A DNA stretch of 64,000 nt from UTCFX2 sp963788305. GTDB taxonomy: Bacteria; Chloroflexota; Anaerolineae; Anaerolineales; UBA4823. How positions within the stretch are numbered: position 1 is the stretch's first letter; each line of letters starts with the position of its first letter. Where the stretch lies: positions 1 through 64,000 of the forward strand of contig CAWBGK010000007.1 in the NCBI GenBank assembly GCA_963788305.1. Reading direction: 5' to 3'. Positions 52,840 to 61,400 of the stretch are shown one piece after another. The translations under genes and the position numbers were made by a program. Under the pieces are notes generated by a model. That model did not search any database. It was not told where the DNA came from and saw nothing but the letters and a program-made list of their open reading frames with translations.

Positions 52840-54763
52840 TCGCGGTCCAGCCCAGGTTCAAAAGGCTGTTTGCTGGTTGAGCAGAATTAGGAGATGGTGG
52901 CACATAAGCTGATCTACCTGTCTTGGAACCTGGATAATTCGGAGCAGTTCTCGGTGGTTGAGAACGAGCAAAGGCAGACGGTCTGGCTCCTGATGCTGAT
53001 CCATTTCCGGCTTTGTTTTGAGGAGCCTGTGCATTCTGAGTCCCAGGCGGTTGGGTTTGCTGTGAGCTGCCTGATCCAGCTGGCGGCGCAGCGGTATTCG
53101 GTTTTTGAGCAGTTCCAGGACTCCCTGGCGCAGGACCAGACGATGCCTGACGAGACGGTGGCGGTTGGACTGGCTGAGCCACCTGAGAAGGCGCCTGAGG
53201 AGGCTGCTGAGCCTGGGCATGCCAGAATTTCCATGTTCTCCAGACAGCTTTTGCTTGCTGTACCTGGTGGAATTTCCCCAGCCCGGGTCCAGGTCCGTTT
53301 TGCTGCGCCTGGGTCTGTTGAGCCTGCCAGAATTTGTATGTATCCCACACCTGCTGCACCTGCTTGACTCCAACAGTCACTCTTCCAGCCGGGGAGGTGC
53401 TTGGCGAGGGACCTGTCGAGCCGGGTGATGAGGTTGCAGTAGATGTTTGACCGCTTGCACGACTTGAAGAAGTCGTGGGTCCAGGTGGAGGTTGTGGATG
53501 GGATGATGAAGGTGGCGGCGAGCCGGAGGAGGCGGCGTTCGCCGGAGTTGCAGCAGCACTGGAGGCGGATGTGCGGTTGGTGTAAGTTTGGTTGGCAGCC
53601 CTTGAAGCCTGACGGCTGGCTGGTTTACCCGCCGGAGGTACGGCAGTCGATTTTACTCCTGGATTAGCATTCGGTCGCCACCCGTGTGTATTGGGTCCAG
53701 AAGGGAAGGATGCAGGCGCTGGGCGACGCCTGGCAGAGCTGGGCGAGGCTGCAGCGCGGTTCGAAACTGATGAGCCATGGCATAATGGGCAGGTCAGCAG
53801 ATGATCTGAATAAAAGTGCCCTTTAGGGCACTGCACAAGAGCTTTTTCGGCTTCGGTAATTGCCCATTCCCAGGCTGACGCTTCAGGCCGCAGGTGTGGG
53901 TCATGGTGTCCATCGATGAAGCAGCGCCTTAAAAGCTCAGAAATCTCGGGATGGAGCAATTTGAAGTCCGGACTATGAATGGGTGGACGCACGGGCAAAC
54001 CTGGCGTTGAAGTATACGGAAAGCCTCCTTTTGCGATACGCTCTTCGATCGGTGGCGGATCGCCCTTGCCCAGCCACTGAGCCCGGAATGGATGATTTCC
54101 CTCCATCAACAGCTGAAAGATCAGCACACCCAGACTGAATGCGTCTTGCTCGGGGGAGCGCAAAGTGCTGGAAAGCAGCATCCCTTGAAGCTCGGGGGGT
54201 GTATATTCAGGCTTTGCCACCGGACAGGCATAGGTCACTACCTTACTGCGACGAGATTCCTGCACTTGAAATGAGTCTGTGTCGATCAGGGTGACCAGCG
54301 CAGAAGATGTTACCAGGACGTTGCTCTCATTAAGGTCGCCAATTACATAACCGCTTGAGTGCAGCGCGCCAATGGCAGTTGCCAGGTTTCGGGCCGCGCG
54401 GTGTAAGTAGCGTCGGTCGAACTGGGCCAAGGTTTCAGCGTGCCTTCGGGGGTTGAAAACGACCAGCACGGGGACTGCCTGCTTGATGAATGGCATCAGG
54501 TAGCCGCACAGGCGATTTCCCTGACCGTACAACAGACCCACAGGCCATGCCAGTGAAGGATGGTTCAGGGCAAGAGTGGGATTAACCGGAGGGTGCTCCA
54601 ACATCCAATCCAGCTTGGCCGCATAATCCGGGCGCGGTTCAGGCTCATATAGCTTGGCCAGCAAACCGGGGAAGCCATTCACCTGGTAGACGACAGCCTC
54701 GCCCCCGCGACCGACGACATTCCCAATGGTAATCGGCTTGCCTTCCCTGTCGAAAATTTTCAT
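52832..54763 (-). CDS. TerY-P-type protein kinase with zinc finger and Pro/Gln/Ser-rich tail
   Basis: The product is 643 residues. The kinase domain (about 10-300) is divergent: GNVVGRGGEAVVYQVNG (Gly-loop), Lys in LAKLYEP, catalytic loop GDLNESNVLV in place of HRDxKxxN, IDTDSFQV in place of DFG. This DLNxxN/DTDSFQ form is typical of the kinase member of TerY-P triads and related sets. After it, a zinc finger (CPKGHFYSDHLLTCPLCHG) leads to a low-complexity region of about 280 residues rich in Pro, Ala, Ser, Gln, with two near copies of a segment around KFHQVQQAKAVWRTWKFWHA. Unlike the kinases at 5976 and 12922 it has no membrane helix of its own. Confidence 0.87.
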   Translation of the reverse strand: MKIFDREGKPITIGNVVGRGGEAVVYQVNGFPGLLAKLYEPEPRPDYAAKLDWMLEHPPVNPTLALNHPSLAWPVGLLYGQGNRLCGYLMPFIKQAVPVLVVFNPRRHAETLAQFDRRYLHRAARNLATAIGALHSSGYVIGDLNESNVLVTSSALVTLIDTDSFQVQESRRSKVVTYACPVAKPEYTPPELQGMLLSSTLRSPEQDAFSLGVLIFQLLMEGNHPFRAQWLGKGDPPPIEERIAKGGFPYTSTPGLPVRPPIHSPDFKLLHPEISELLRRCFIDGHHDPHLRPEASAWEWAITEAEKALVQCPKGHFYSDHLLTCPLCHGSSVSNRAAASPSSARRRPAPASFPSGPNTHGWRPNANPGVKSTAVPPAGKPASRQASRAANQTYTNRTSASSAAATPANAASSGSPPPSSSHPQPPPGPTTSSSRASGQTSTATSSPGSTGPSPSTSPAGRVTVGVKQVQQVWDTYKFWQAQQTQAQQNGPGPGLGKFHQVQQAKAVWRTWKFWHAQAQQPPQAPSQVAQPVQPPPSRQASSGPAPGSPGTAQKPNTAAPPAGSGSSQQTQPPGTQNAQAPQNKAGNGSASGARPSAFARSQPPRTAPNYPGSKTGRSAYVPPSPNSAQPANSLLNLGWTASV

Positions 54764-54824
54764 CGTATTGATTGTCTACCCGATCTTCCTGCAACACCCA
54801 GACATTCGAGCATGGCGGGACAGA

Positions 54825-55613
54825 TCACAAAGATTTTGATTCATGAAAGGTCCGCAGCGCCAGCACCATGGCTTTATCATCGTCGGTGCGTTCACAAACG
54901 CGAGGCGAAGCCAAAAAGGCTGACAGCGTTTTACTGGCTTGAACACCATCATTGGATGCCGCCGACGCTTTAACAAAGGCAAACAGAGGTTCAAAAAATG
55001 GTTTGTAGGGCTCGTTGGAGGGTAGTTTCAATGCCAGGCGAGTCAATCCGTCGCTCATCACTGCCAGTGAGTACATCGGCAGGTCTATCACCTGAATGGC
55101 GACCAGATCCAACGCTTGCTCCTGGGTCAGGAAGAAAGTTTCATTCGCATACTCGCCGCGCTGAGCAGTAGTTACCGTATCCAGAACGCCATCTGCGCCG
55201 CCCGCCACCACGGCTCCATCCCCCAGCTGCGCGACGATTAATTTTTCAGGTGTGGCAGCCAGACAGGTCAGCGTTGTTGCGAAGGCGCTCAACGGGTCAC
55301 CATTTTCTTCCGACAGCTTTATCAAAGACGCACGTGCGCTCTCGAAGGTTCCCCAAAACAGGTCCACCCAGCCGCAGCATTCGGTCGGCTGGCCATGATC
55401 CAGGCCGGAAATGAGCGAGGCGATTGCTGCCTCAACAGCAGTTTGTGCGCCCAGCTCCGAGCAAACAGCCGAGCCGGCGCCATCTGCCAATGCCACCAGC
55501 AGGGAGCCGCCCGGCAGGCATCGATATTCCAGGGCATCCTGGCACGGTAAACCCTGCTTCTGGTGGGATATACCCTGAACAGCTGCACCAATGACCTGCC
55601 AATCACTTTCCAC
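54825..55613 (-). CDS. PP2C-family protein phosphatase (TerY-P triad)
   Basis: I start it at GTG 55613 (VESDWQVIGAAVQGISHQKQ), eight bases after the vWA stop; the frame is open 37 codons further inside the vWA gene. The product is about 262 residues. PP2C metal-site motifs are VALADGAGSAVCSELGAQ, FATTLTCLAATPEKLIVAQL, GDGAVVAG and a late DDDKAMVLA. The set of divergent motifs (ADGAGSA instead of DGMGG) marks the TerY-associated subgroup. It should reverse the action of the kinase encoded next. The gene lies between the vWA and kinase genes. Confidence 0.85.
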   Translation of the reverse strand: MESDWQVIGAAVQGISHQKQGLPCQDALEYRCLPGGSLLVALADGAGSAVCSELGAQTAVEAAIASLISGLDHGQPTECCGWVDLFWGTFESARASLIKLSEENGDPLSAFATTLTCLAATPEKLIVAQLGDGAVVAGGADGVLDTVTTAQRGEYANETFFLTQEQALDLVAIQVIDLPMYSLAVMSDGLTRLALKLPSNEPYKPFFEPLFAFVKASAASNDGVQASKTLSAFLASPRVCERTDDDKAMVLALRTFHESKSL

Positions 55614-55621
55614 GGTGATCT

Positions 55622-56404
55622 CTATTGGGTGGAAGTGTCCACAGATCCCCAAATCACGGGCGGCAGCGGTGTCTGCTCGCCGGGACGGGAGTGGGCAATG
55701 GCAGACAGACTCTTGGAAAGCCACACGAACAGGTCGCCAAAAGCCAGGCCTTTCAGTTTGAGCGGTGGGCGCTCATCCGAAAAGCGGCTTAAAACCCGCA
55801 TATCTGCTTTTTCCACACCAACTCCAAAGAAGATCACACCCCTGCGCAGCTCGTCATGCTTGACCTGTTCTGCTGCCGACTCCCAGCCTTTATCGGTAGG
55901 CTTGCCGTCAGTAATCAGGAACATCCAGGGGCGAAAATAATCCAGCCCATTCTGTTTGTAGATTTCTTTGCGCTCACGCAGCAGGGCCAGGGAACGTTGG
56001 ACGGCCTCGCCCATCGGTGTGCCACCGTTTGCTTCCAATACCGGCGGCTCGAACTGGTCTACCGTAACGAATGCCTGGCGAGCATCGAAGGGTACTTCGC
56101 GGGTCGGTTTGCGCACCGCCAGCCCCATTGGATTAAAGACGACGATCTCTTTAGCCGGGCTCAAGTCGCTTCCGCGCACATCCAGCGTACGGACCTTACC
56201 GCCAAAGGCAACCACGGAAACTTCCACTCGCAACGAAGCCAGGCGGTCAGCTTGAAGTGCGGTTGCAAAGGCACGCAAGCCCTCGTTCAACTCCAGGATG
56301 GGCGCCCCACTCATCGAGCCCGAAGTATCCATTACCAGCACTACCGGGCAGCGTGGTTCTGGATTATCAGCGAATTCGGCCATATCAAGATAATTAGGTT
56401 CCAT
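55622..56404 (-). CDS. TerY-like von Willebrand factor A protein
   Basis: The product is 260 residues. The vWA metal site is complete: DTSGSM (D26, S28, S30), GGTPMGEAV and LITDGKPTD. The length, the start EFADNPEPRCPVVLVMDTSG and the end PPVIWGSVDTS match TerY and its kin. In the triad, TerY-like proteins are thought to bind metal and act with a PP2C phosphatase and a kinase in a phosphorylation switch linked to stress or phage defence. The first gene of a three-gene minus-strand unit. Confidence 0.88.
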   Translation of the reverse strand: MEPNYLDMAEFADNPEPRCPVVLVMDTSGSMSGAPILELNEGLRAFATALQADRLASLRVEVSVVAFGGKVRTLDVRGSDLSPAKEIVVFNPMGLAVRKPTREVPFDARQAFVTVDQFEPPVLEANGGTPMGEAVQRSLALLRERKEIYKQNGLDYFRPWMFLITDGKPTDKGWESAAEQVKHDELRRGVIFFGVGVEKADMRVLSRFSDERPPLKLKGLAFGDLFVWLSKSLSAIAHSRPGEQTPLPPVIWGSVDTSTQ

Positions 56405-56722
56405 CGTTGCTCCTCATCAAGCGTTTTCAGAAATCAATATACCACCGCCAAAGAGCAGGTGCAAGGGGTATCGTGTGATCTGCCGCAGCATAATCAAGTG
56501 TATGGTTATATTTTTAGCCAGGTTCAAGGATAAGCGGTCAGGGACGGTTTATTCAGAAATCCAGAAGGCTTGGGCACGCAACGGTCGGGAAAATATAGAC
56601 CAGAGTATCCCAAAAGGCTGGAACTCTATCAGATTCCAGACATGACTTGTTGGTTTTTTATTATTTTAGGCGAAGACCGGTCTGCTTTACAACCGATTTC
56701 GAAATCTTAGCCAACAAATCAG
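56405..56722. other. Intergenic between tRNA-Arg and the TerY-like gene
   Basis: About 320 bases. No gene recognised. It should contain the promoter for the vWA-PP2C-kinase unit. Confidence 0.4.
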
Positions 56723-56744
56723 AAACCCGCTAGAATGCGGGTTT
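56723..56744 (-). terminator. Terminator after tRNA-Arg
   Basis: AAACCCGC (56723-56730) and GCGGGTTT (56737-56744) form an 8-base-pair hairpin with a 6-base loop, downstream of the tRNA on the minus strand; the U-run is short. Confidence 0.65.
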
Positions 56745-56792
56745 GATTTCCAGAATATTCAGGAAATGAGGATCTGAACCGTCTGTAATAGG

Positions 56793-56865
56793 CGCCCCCG
56801 GCGAGATTCGAACTCACAACCGTCTGATCCGAAGTCAGGCGCTCTGTCCATTGAGCTACGGGGGC
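56793..56865 (-). tRNA. tRNA-Arg (anticodon UCG)
   Basis: On the minus strand a 7-base acceptor stem GCCCCCG/CGGGGGC encloses a D arm (TAGCTCAATGGACAGAGC), an anticodon arm CTGA-CTTCGGA-TCAG whose loop gives anticodon TCG (reads CGA, Arg), and a T arm with GTTCGAATC. CCA is not encoded. It lies 17 bases after the beta-lactamase-like gene ends. Confidence 0.93.
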
Positions 56866-56882
56866 GACGCCCGCATTATACC

Positions 56883-58367
56883 TTAACTTTCCGGCAGGTT
56901 GTAGAAGTTGTATACTGCTTGAGAAAGCTGAGAGATCAATGTGGAGGCTGATTCCCAAATCAGCTGCTCAGGATTATACAGAAATACAACCAGGATATAA
57001 TCGCCGCCTGGAGAATAAATAATCCCCGCATCGCCAATCGTATTGATAATTCCATTCACAGTTACCCAGCCGTGCTTGTGAGCAATCGTAGTGGCTTCTG
57101 GTAATCCCGCCGTAAGCAAAACGGGCAGCCGATTTTTTATCAAGAATGTGTTCATCGCCTGACATTCAAGCTGGGTGATCTCCCCAGGAAAGACCGCCGG
57201 CAGAGTCCCGCCACCGGTCTTTGCACATTGATAAATATCGTCCAGTAGCATTCCGATATCAGAAGGTGTTGTCTGGCTGTAAGGATCGGGATCTGTGAAA
57301 ACATCCTGGCGCGAGTTCGCCGGTGTTTCAATTAATGCTAGCAGCGGCGAGCCAAATGAAAAATAACCCGCCAGAAATGTATTGTTTAATCCCAATGCCT
57401 GCATGTCTTCCGTCACGACCAACGGTCCGCGGTCCGTTGCAATAGCACGATCCATCAGCCAGTCAGCCGCTTCGTTGCCGGACTTATCGATCATATCTTC
57501 TAATAATTTCGTCGTTTCTGTGTCATTTTGATCCTGCAACCTGCGGAAAGAAGACACCATGATCGGAATTTTGATGATGCTTGAAGCGGTGAAAGCAATA
57601 TCGGGTTCAACAGGCACATCTTCGGAATTCTGAGTGGCAAAATGCATTTCCTGACCGGATGTCAGGTCCTTTAGATAAATTCCTGCCAATCCCTCAAATC
57701 CACCAACCTGAAGGGTCTGTTTTAGCAAGACATCCAGGTTCTGAAACGCCGGGCGAGAGGGATCCACTCGCTGAAGCTTGAGATCTACCTGGCGATTGTC
57801 CAAGGAATATAATGCAGCTTCTATCGGGGTCATGACGCCTGCTATATCAAGCGCTTCACCCGGCTTTCCAGGATTAAAGTTGGCTGAGCCGGGAACAGGC
57901 ATCGCGGGCTCTGAGGATTGGTCATAACGCGCTGCAACATCGACAAGAAACGTCCTCAACCGTTCTTCAGAAAAGGTCGCCCGCAAAGGAATTTGGGTTG
58001 GAAATTCAGTGCGCCCCCAAATATAATCCCAGAAATCCTCCCAAAATACCTTCTGAGTGCGTTCAAGGTTTGCCAATGCAAGCATATTTTCAATATCAAG
58101 GGAGAAATCGACAACCGATGGTTGAAGAAGGATAGAGGAATCGTTATACCGAAGAACAACCGGGAAGGAATAAACCTCCATTAACCGCTCTGCAGCCTGC
58201 TGACGGTCTAATCCTCCAACAGGCACCCCGGCAACATTCAGACCAGCTGGCAAGTAAGATCGGACTCGGCTGAATCGCACCAGCTGTAACGCAGTCATGA
58301 TAATCGCGCCCAGCAATATGCCGAGTGATAAAAATCGTAATGCAGATAATGACCTTCTTGCTCTCAA
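56883..58367 (-). CDS. Membrane-anchored class-A beta-lactamase-like serine hydrolase
   Basis: The product is 494 residues. One N-terminal membrane helix (about 13-31) places the rest outside. Residues about 45-200 resemble the YoaR-like module preceding VanW/beta-lactamase domains (NVAGVPVGGLDRQQAAERLM, FNPGKPGEALDIAGV). The C-terminal half is a serine beta-lactamase fold: SIIK (263-266, the SxxK nucleophile pair), SGN (296-298, the SDN site) and KHGW (the KTG-like site). The departures from SDN/KTG suggest a transpeptidase or carboxypeptidase relative, not a drug-hydrolysing enzyme. It is probably involved in cell-wall work. Intact, alone, followed by tRNA-Arg. Confidence 0.85.
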   Translation of the reverse strand: MRARRSLSALRFLSLGILLGAIIMTALQLVRFSRVRSYLPAGLNVAGVPVGGLDRQQAAERLMEVYSFPVVLRYNDSSILLQPSVVDFSLDIENMLALANLERTQKVFWEDFWDYIWGRTEFPTQIPLRATFSEERLRTFLVDVAARYDQSSEPAMPVPGSANFNPGKPGEALDIAGVMTPIEAALYSLDNRQVDLKLQRVDPSRPAFQNLDVLLKQTLQVGGFEGLAGIYLKDLTSGQEMHFATQNSEDVPVEPDIAFTASSIIKIPIMVSSFRRLQDQNDTETTKLLEDMIDKSGNEAADWLMDRAIATDRGPLVVTEDMQALGLNNTFLAGYFSFGSPLLALIETPANSRQDVFTDPDPYSQTTPSDIGMLLDDIYQCAKTGGGTLPAVFPGEITQLECQAMNTFLIKNRLPVLLTAGLPEATTIAHKHGWVTVNGIINTIGDAGIIYSPGGDYILVVFLYNPEQLIWESASTLISQLSQAVYNFYNLPES

Positions 58368-58493
58368 TTATACACCTCTGGAATAGCCTACCTGGCTGCT
58401 CCAGCGGATTATCATACCACAACTTCAAAATGGACTTCCGAGTGTAGGGATTAGGGATTATTAATCAGCCGGTCCAAGGATTGTTACTTTTTT

Positions 58494-61373
58494 TCACCGT
58501 GAAACAACCATTTTTACTAGCTTACCATGCTCATCGAGCGTAAGTCGGGCGATCTCAAGATGGGTTTCTCCAGAACCGCTTACCTGTTTGCTAAGCGTTA
58601 CTAAATTGCGGAAATTCATGGTCAATCGGCTGCCTTTGCGATCAATGCTGCGTCCATTTTCCGGACTGGAAGATCTCTGGTGCAGGCAAGATTGCTCTTC
58701 CGAAATTTTTTGCGGCATCGAATGCGGCTCATGCTCGCAACTATATGCCAGACGAGCATCAATCATCCCGGGCAGATATTTAGCCACAGCTCTGCGAACC
58801 CCATCCATTACTTCCATGGGTACCGGTATGGGTTCTCCAGGTTTATCCTCCCGATCGCATACCGTTTGGACCTTGGCCAGCGGTTTCGCTCGATATCGTA
58901 CGCTCTTGGGTGTCCGGTTTTTACTGATCAGCTCTGCCAGGGGATCTCCATAAAGTATAAAAGAAATCAGCGTTTTCTGATCTTCACCATCAAGATATTC
59001 CTGGCGGCGATGCATCTCACTGGCCAGGTAAATCTTCGCCTGACGAAGCGCCTCACCAGCGGGCATTCCTTGTTTCAGGAAACGCCAAAAAGTGAAACCC
59101 AACATGTCTGCTGCAACCATTGGCGCTGCCAGCACCGCGCCATATGCCATACTTGTAGATCCCACAACTGCCAGGCTTCCAGCTTCTAGGAATTTTAAAG
59201 CAATTGCTTCATCAATTACTCGATCCTTGATATGCATGCCATAACATGCTTCGCTGAAAACAACCTGGGGGACACTGGAGACCCCTTTCGAGCTGCAAAT
59301 ATCCGATGGGCGAAGTGCGATAGGATAGTCCGGCTCGTCCGAAAAACGCATCGGATCACGATGTCCAAACCACTCCGGCACATTCACCTTGCCATGTAGA
59401 TTGAAATATCCCATCCTCCCGCTCAGAGTTGGGATGCCTCGCAGACCATTCGAGTTCCCTATTGTCCCGCCAGACTCCTCCTGCTTTAAACCCGAAGGCG
59501 GTGAAACATGCATCCAAACAGGTCTGCCAATTGAACTGAAGACTAATCCAGCTGCTTCACGCCATATCTCCGCAGTGTATCCAAAACTTCGTCGATAAGA
59601 AGGTGAAATATTTCCTATCACGTCATGGATCTGCCTTAACAGGTTGTGTTTTTGCGGTACTTTTCGATTTTTGACGTTGTGTTGTTCTTGAAATCGTCTC
59701 AACAATTCTAATAATAAACGCGCATCGCTTCCAGATCCTCCTGGTAGACGTCCAACCGGCCATTCCGGTATGAAATAATTTTCATCCCGGGTGGAGTATG
59801 GGTTGTCTGAAGGGATATCATGATCTGGATCATCGACCGGGTTTGGCAGATGGTGAAATGGGACAATTTCCGGTCCCCCAACGATCAGGAGTGCGCCGAT
59901 CCTTTCTCCTCGCTTTCGCAACCACTCGTCCAGGTCCGCGATTAAAAGCTTGCATGCCCAGGGGTCTTCAGGTTTCACCGGCTTCGACCCGATTTTCAGC
60001 GTATACTCGGGGTCATCTGCAATCACAACCCGGCCACCCCATCCGGTTCGACTTCGCACCGCAAGAGCAAGCTTTTTCATTTCGGCTTCAAGCAGCTCGG
60101 CGACTTTTTCCCCATAAACTGATTTCAGCCGCCCACGGAGGGAAAATACGATATAAATCGGGAAACGCCCGTCCTGGCGAGTTAGTCCTGTCAGTTTGTA
60201 TCTTGTAGCCAGCTTTTCCAGTTCAGTTTCAGCTGTCAGAAGATCGTGATTTAACGCGCTCACATTTTTCTTGGCTCGGCTCGCAGGAACCGAGTAAATT
60301 AATGTTTCTTGCTCGATAAACCGTGATTTATCTTGGTTCAGGATCGGATCTGATTTACTCGATGCCGTTGGTTGAGAGACAGAAAGTTTTCCAACTGCTA
60401 CGATTACAGGAATATCTTCTTTTCCCTGGTTCTCCTTCAATTCCTTTACATCAACTGTTTTAGAAGGGTCGCTGCTGCCTGATGGAAGTTGGTTCCAACC
60501 CATGAGCTCCATCACTGGAGACGGTATCATCAAGTCCATTTTTAGCTGCATCCGCCGCGGCCACAGTGATTGATAAGGATGGCCTTTACCCCAAATACGT
60601 TGGATTACCCGACCTTCAATATCCCGAGCCGCAGCTTCATGAAGCAGAGCAACTGCGTCATCTGACCTTCCGATATTAGACGACCAATCTGCCAATCGAA
60701 TCAGAAAATATAATGTATCCGGCCAAAGCTGATGATACTGTCTTGCGACATCTACAAGGTTTTCACGAGATTCTCGGCTGCTCATTTCAAGAGATTGAAG
60801 GTGGGTTATTCCACCGAGTGGATGTTTTCTTACCTGAGAGACGACATCATCCATTAAGCTTGATGCCAACTGCAATTCGCCTTTTTCCAAAGCTTGCCTT
60901 GCGATCCAAAGCGGTCCTCCCCAGGGTTCAATTTCTTCTCCATCGGTTTTTGGTCCTTGAAGCGCAAAACGATGCGCGCGTGCAGTCATCTCCAAAGATG
61001 AAATCTCATCGCGCCACTCTGGTTTAATTTCACTCTCCCTCTCATGTAAACCCCAATCAAGCCGGGGTTGGTTTTGTTGCGCCTTCACGAGCATGATTAC
61101 ATCCAAAAAAGTCTGGACAGCATCCAGATCTTCTGGATCGAGGATGCACAGCCTGTGTAGGACATACCCGGCCTGGAAAAGTCGGTTCTCGCCAGCCAAA
61201 GCACGAGCAAAATAAAGGCTGGCACGCAAATCCCCCGGAAATGTTGCCAGCCAGTTCAACACAGCTTGACGGGCAAATAAATTATGACCTGTCGCCAAAG
61301 CAGTTCGCACAACTTGGAAATATTCAGCTCGAGAAAGCGGCCGTTGCAATACAAGCGGATTCTTAATAGTCAT
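58494..61373 (-). CDS. TPR-caspase-fold (C25-like) protease
   Basis: The product is 959 residues. The first 300 residues are helical with TPR-like repeats (LFARQAVLNWLATFPGDLRA, ARALAGENRLFQAGYVLHRL, WIARQALEKGELQLASSLMD). A linker follows, then a caspase-like fold from about 405: YIVFSLRGRLKSVYG, LLIVGGPEIVPFHHLPNP, and the clan-CD dyad, His660 in YFNLHG and Cys710 in VFSEACYG. SLAVVGSTSMAYGA and FILYGDPLAEL finish the domain. The signature fits gingipain C25-like and CHAT-type proteases. No signal peptide is evident, so it is cytoplasmic. The upstream long TPR protein ends 28 bases before it and is its likely regulator or partner. Confidence 0.85.
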   Translation of the reverse strand: MTIKNPLVLQRPLSRAEYFQVVRTALATGHNLFARQAVLNWLATFPGDLRASLYFARALAGENRLFQAGYVLHRLCILDPEDLDAVQTFLDVIMLVKAQQNQPRLDWGLHERESEIKPEWRDEISSLEMTARAHRFALQGPKTDGEEIEPWGGPLWIARQALEKGELQLASSLMDDVVSQVRKHPLGGITHLQSLEMSSRESRENLVDVARQYHQLWPDTLYFLIRLADWSSNIGRSDDAVALLHEAAARDIEGRVIQRIWGKGHPYQSLWPRRMQLKMDLMIPSPVMELMGWNQLPSGSSDPSKTVDVKELKENQGKEDIPVIVAVGKLSVSQPTASSKSDPILNQDKSRFIEQETLIYSVPASRAKKNVSALNHDLLTAETELEKLATRYKLTGLTRQDGRFPIYIVFSLRGRLKSVYGEKVAELLEAEMKKLALAVRSRTGWGGRVVIADDPEYTLKIGSKPVKPEDPWACKLLIADLDEWLRKRGERIGALLIVGGPEIVPFHHLPNPVDDPDHDIPSDNPYSTRDENYFIPEWPVGRLPGGSGSDARLLLELLRRFQEQHNVKNRKVPQKHNLLRQIHDVIGNISPSYRRSFGYTAEIWREAAGLVFSSIGRPVWMHVSPPSGLKQEESGGTIGNSNGLRGIPTLSGRMGYFNLHGKVNVPEWFGHRDPMRFSDEPDYPIALRPSDICSSKGVSSVPQVVFSEACYGMHIKDRVIDEAIALKFLEAGSLAVVGSTSMAYGAVLAAPMVAADMLGFTFWRFLKQGMPAGEALRQAKIYLASEMHRRQEYLDGEDQKTLISFILYGDPLAELISKNRTPKSVRYRAKPLAKVQTVCDREDKPGEPIPVPMEVMDGVRRAVAKYLPGMIDARLAYSCEHEPHSMPQKISEEQSCLHQRSSSPENGRSIDRKGSRLTMNFRNLVTLSKQVSGSGETHLEIARLTLDEHGKLVKMVVSR

Positions 61374-61400
61374 AAGTCCTGGCTTTCCGATTCACGAACT

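Noticed and set aside
52858..53373. Long alternative frames over the kinase tail (both strands)
   Set aside because: The Pro/Gln/Ser-rich repeat region opens several frames. Only the kinase frame continues a real domain.
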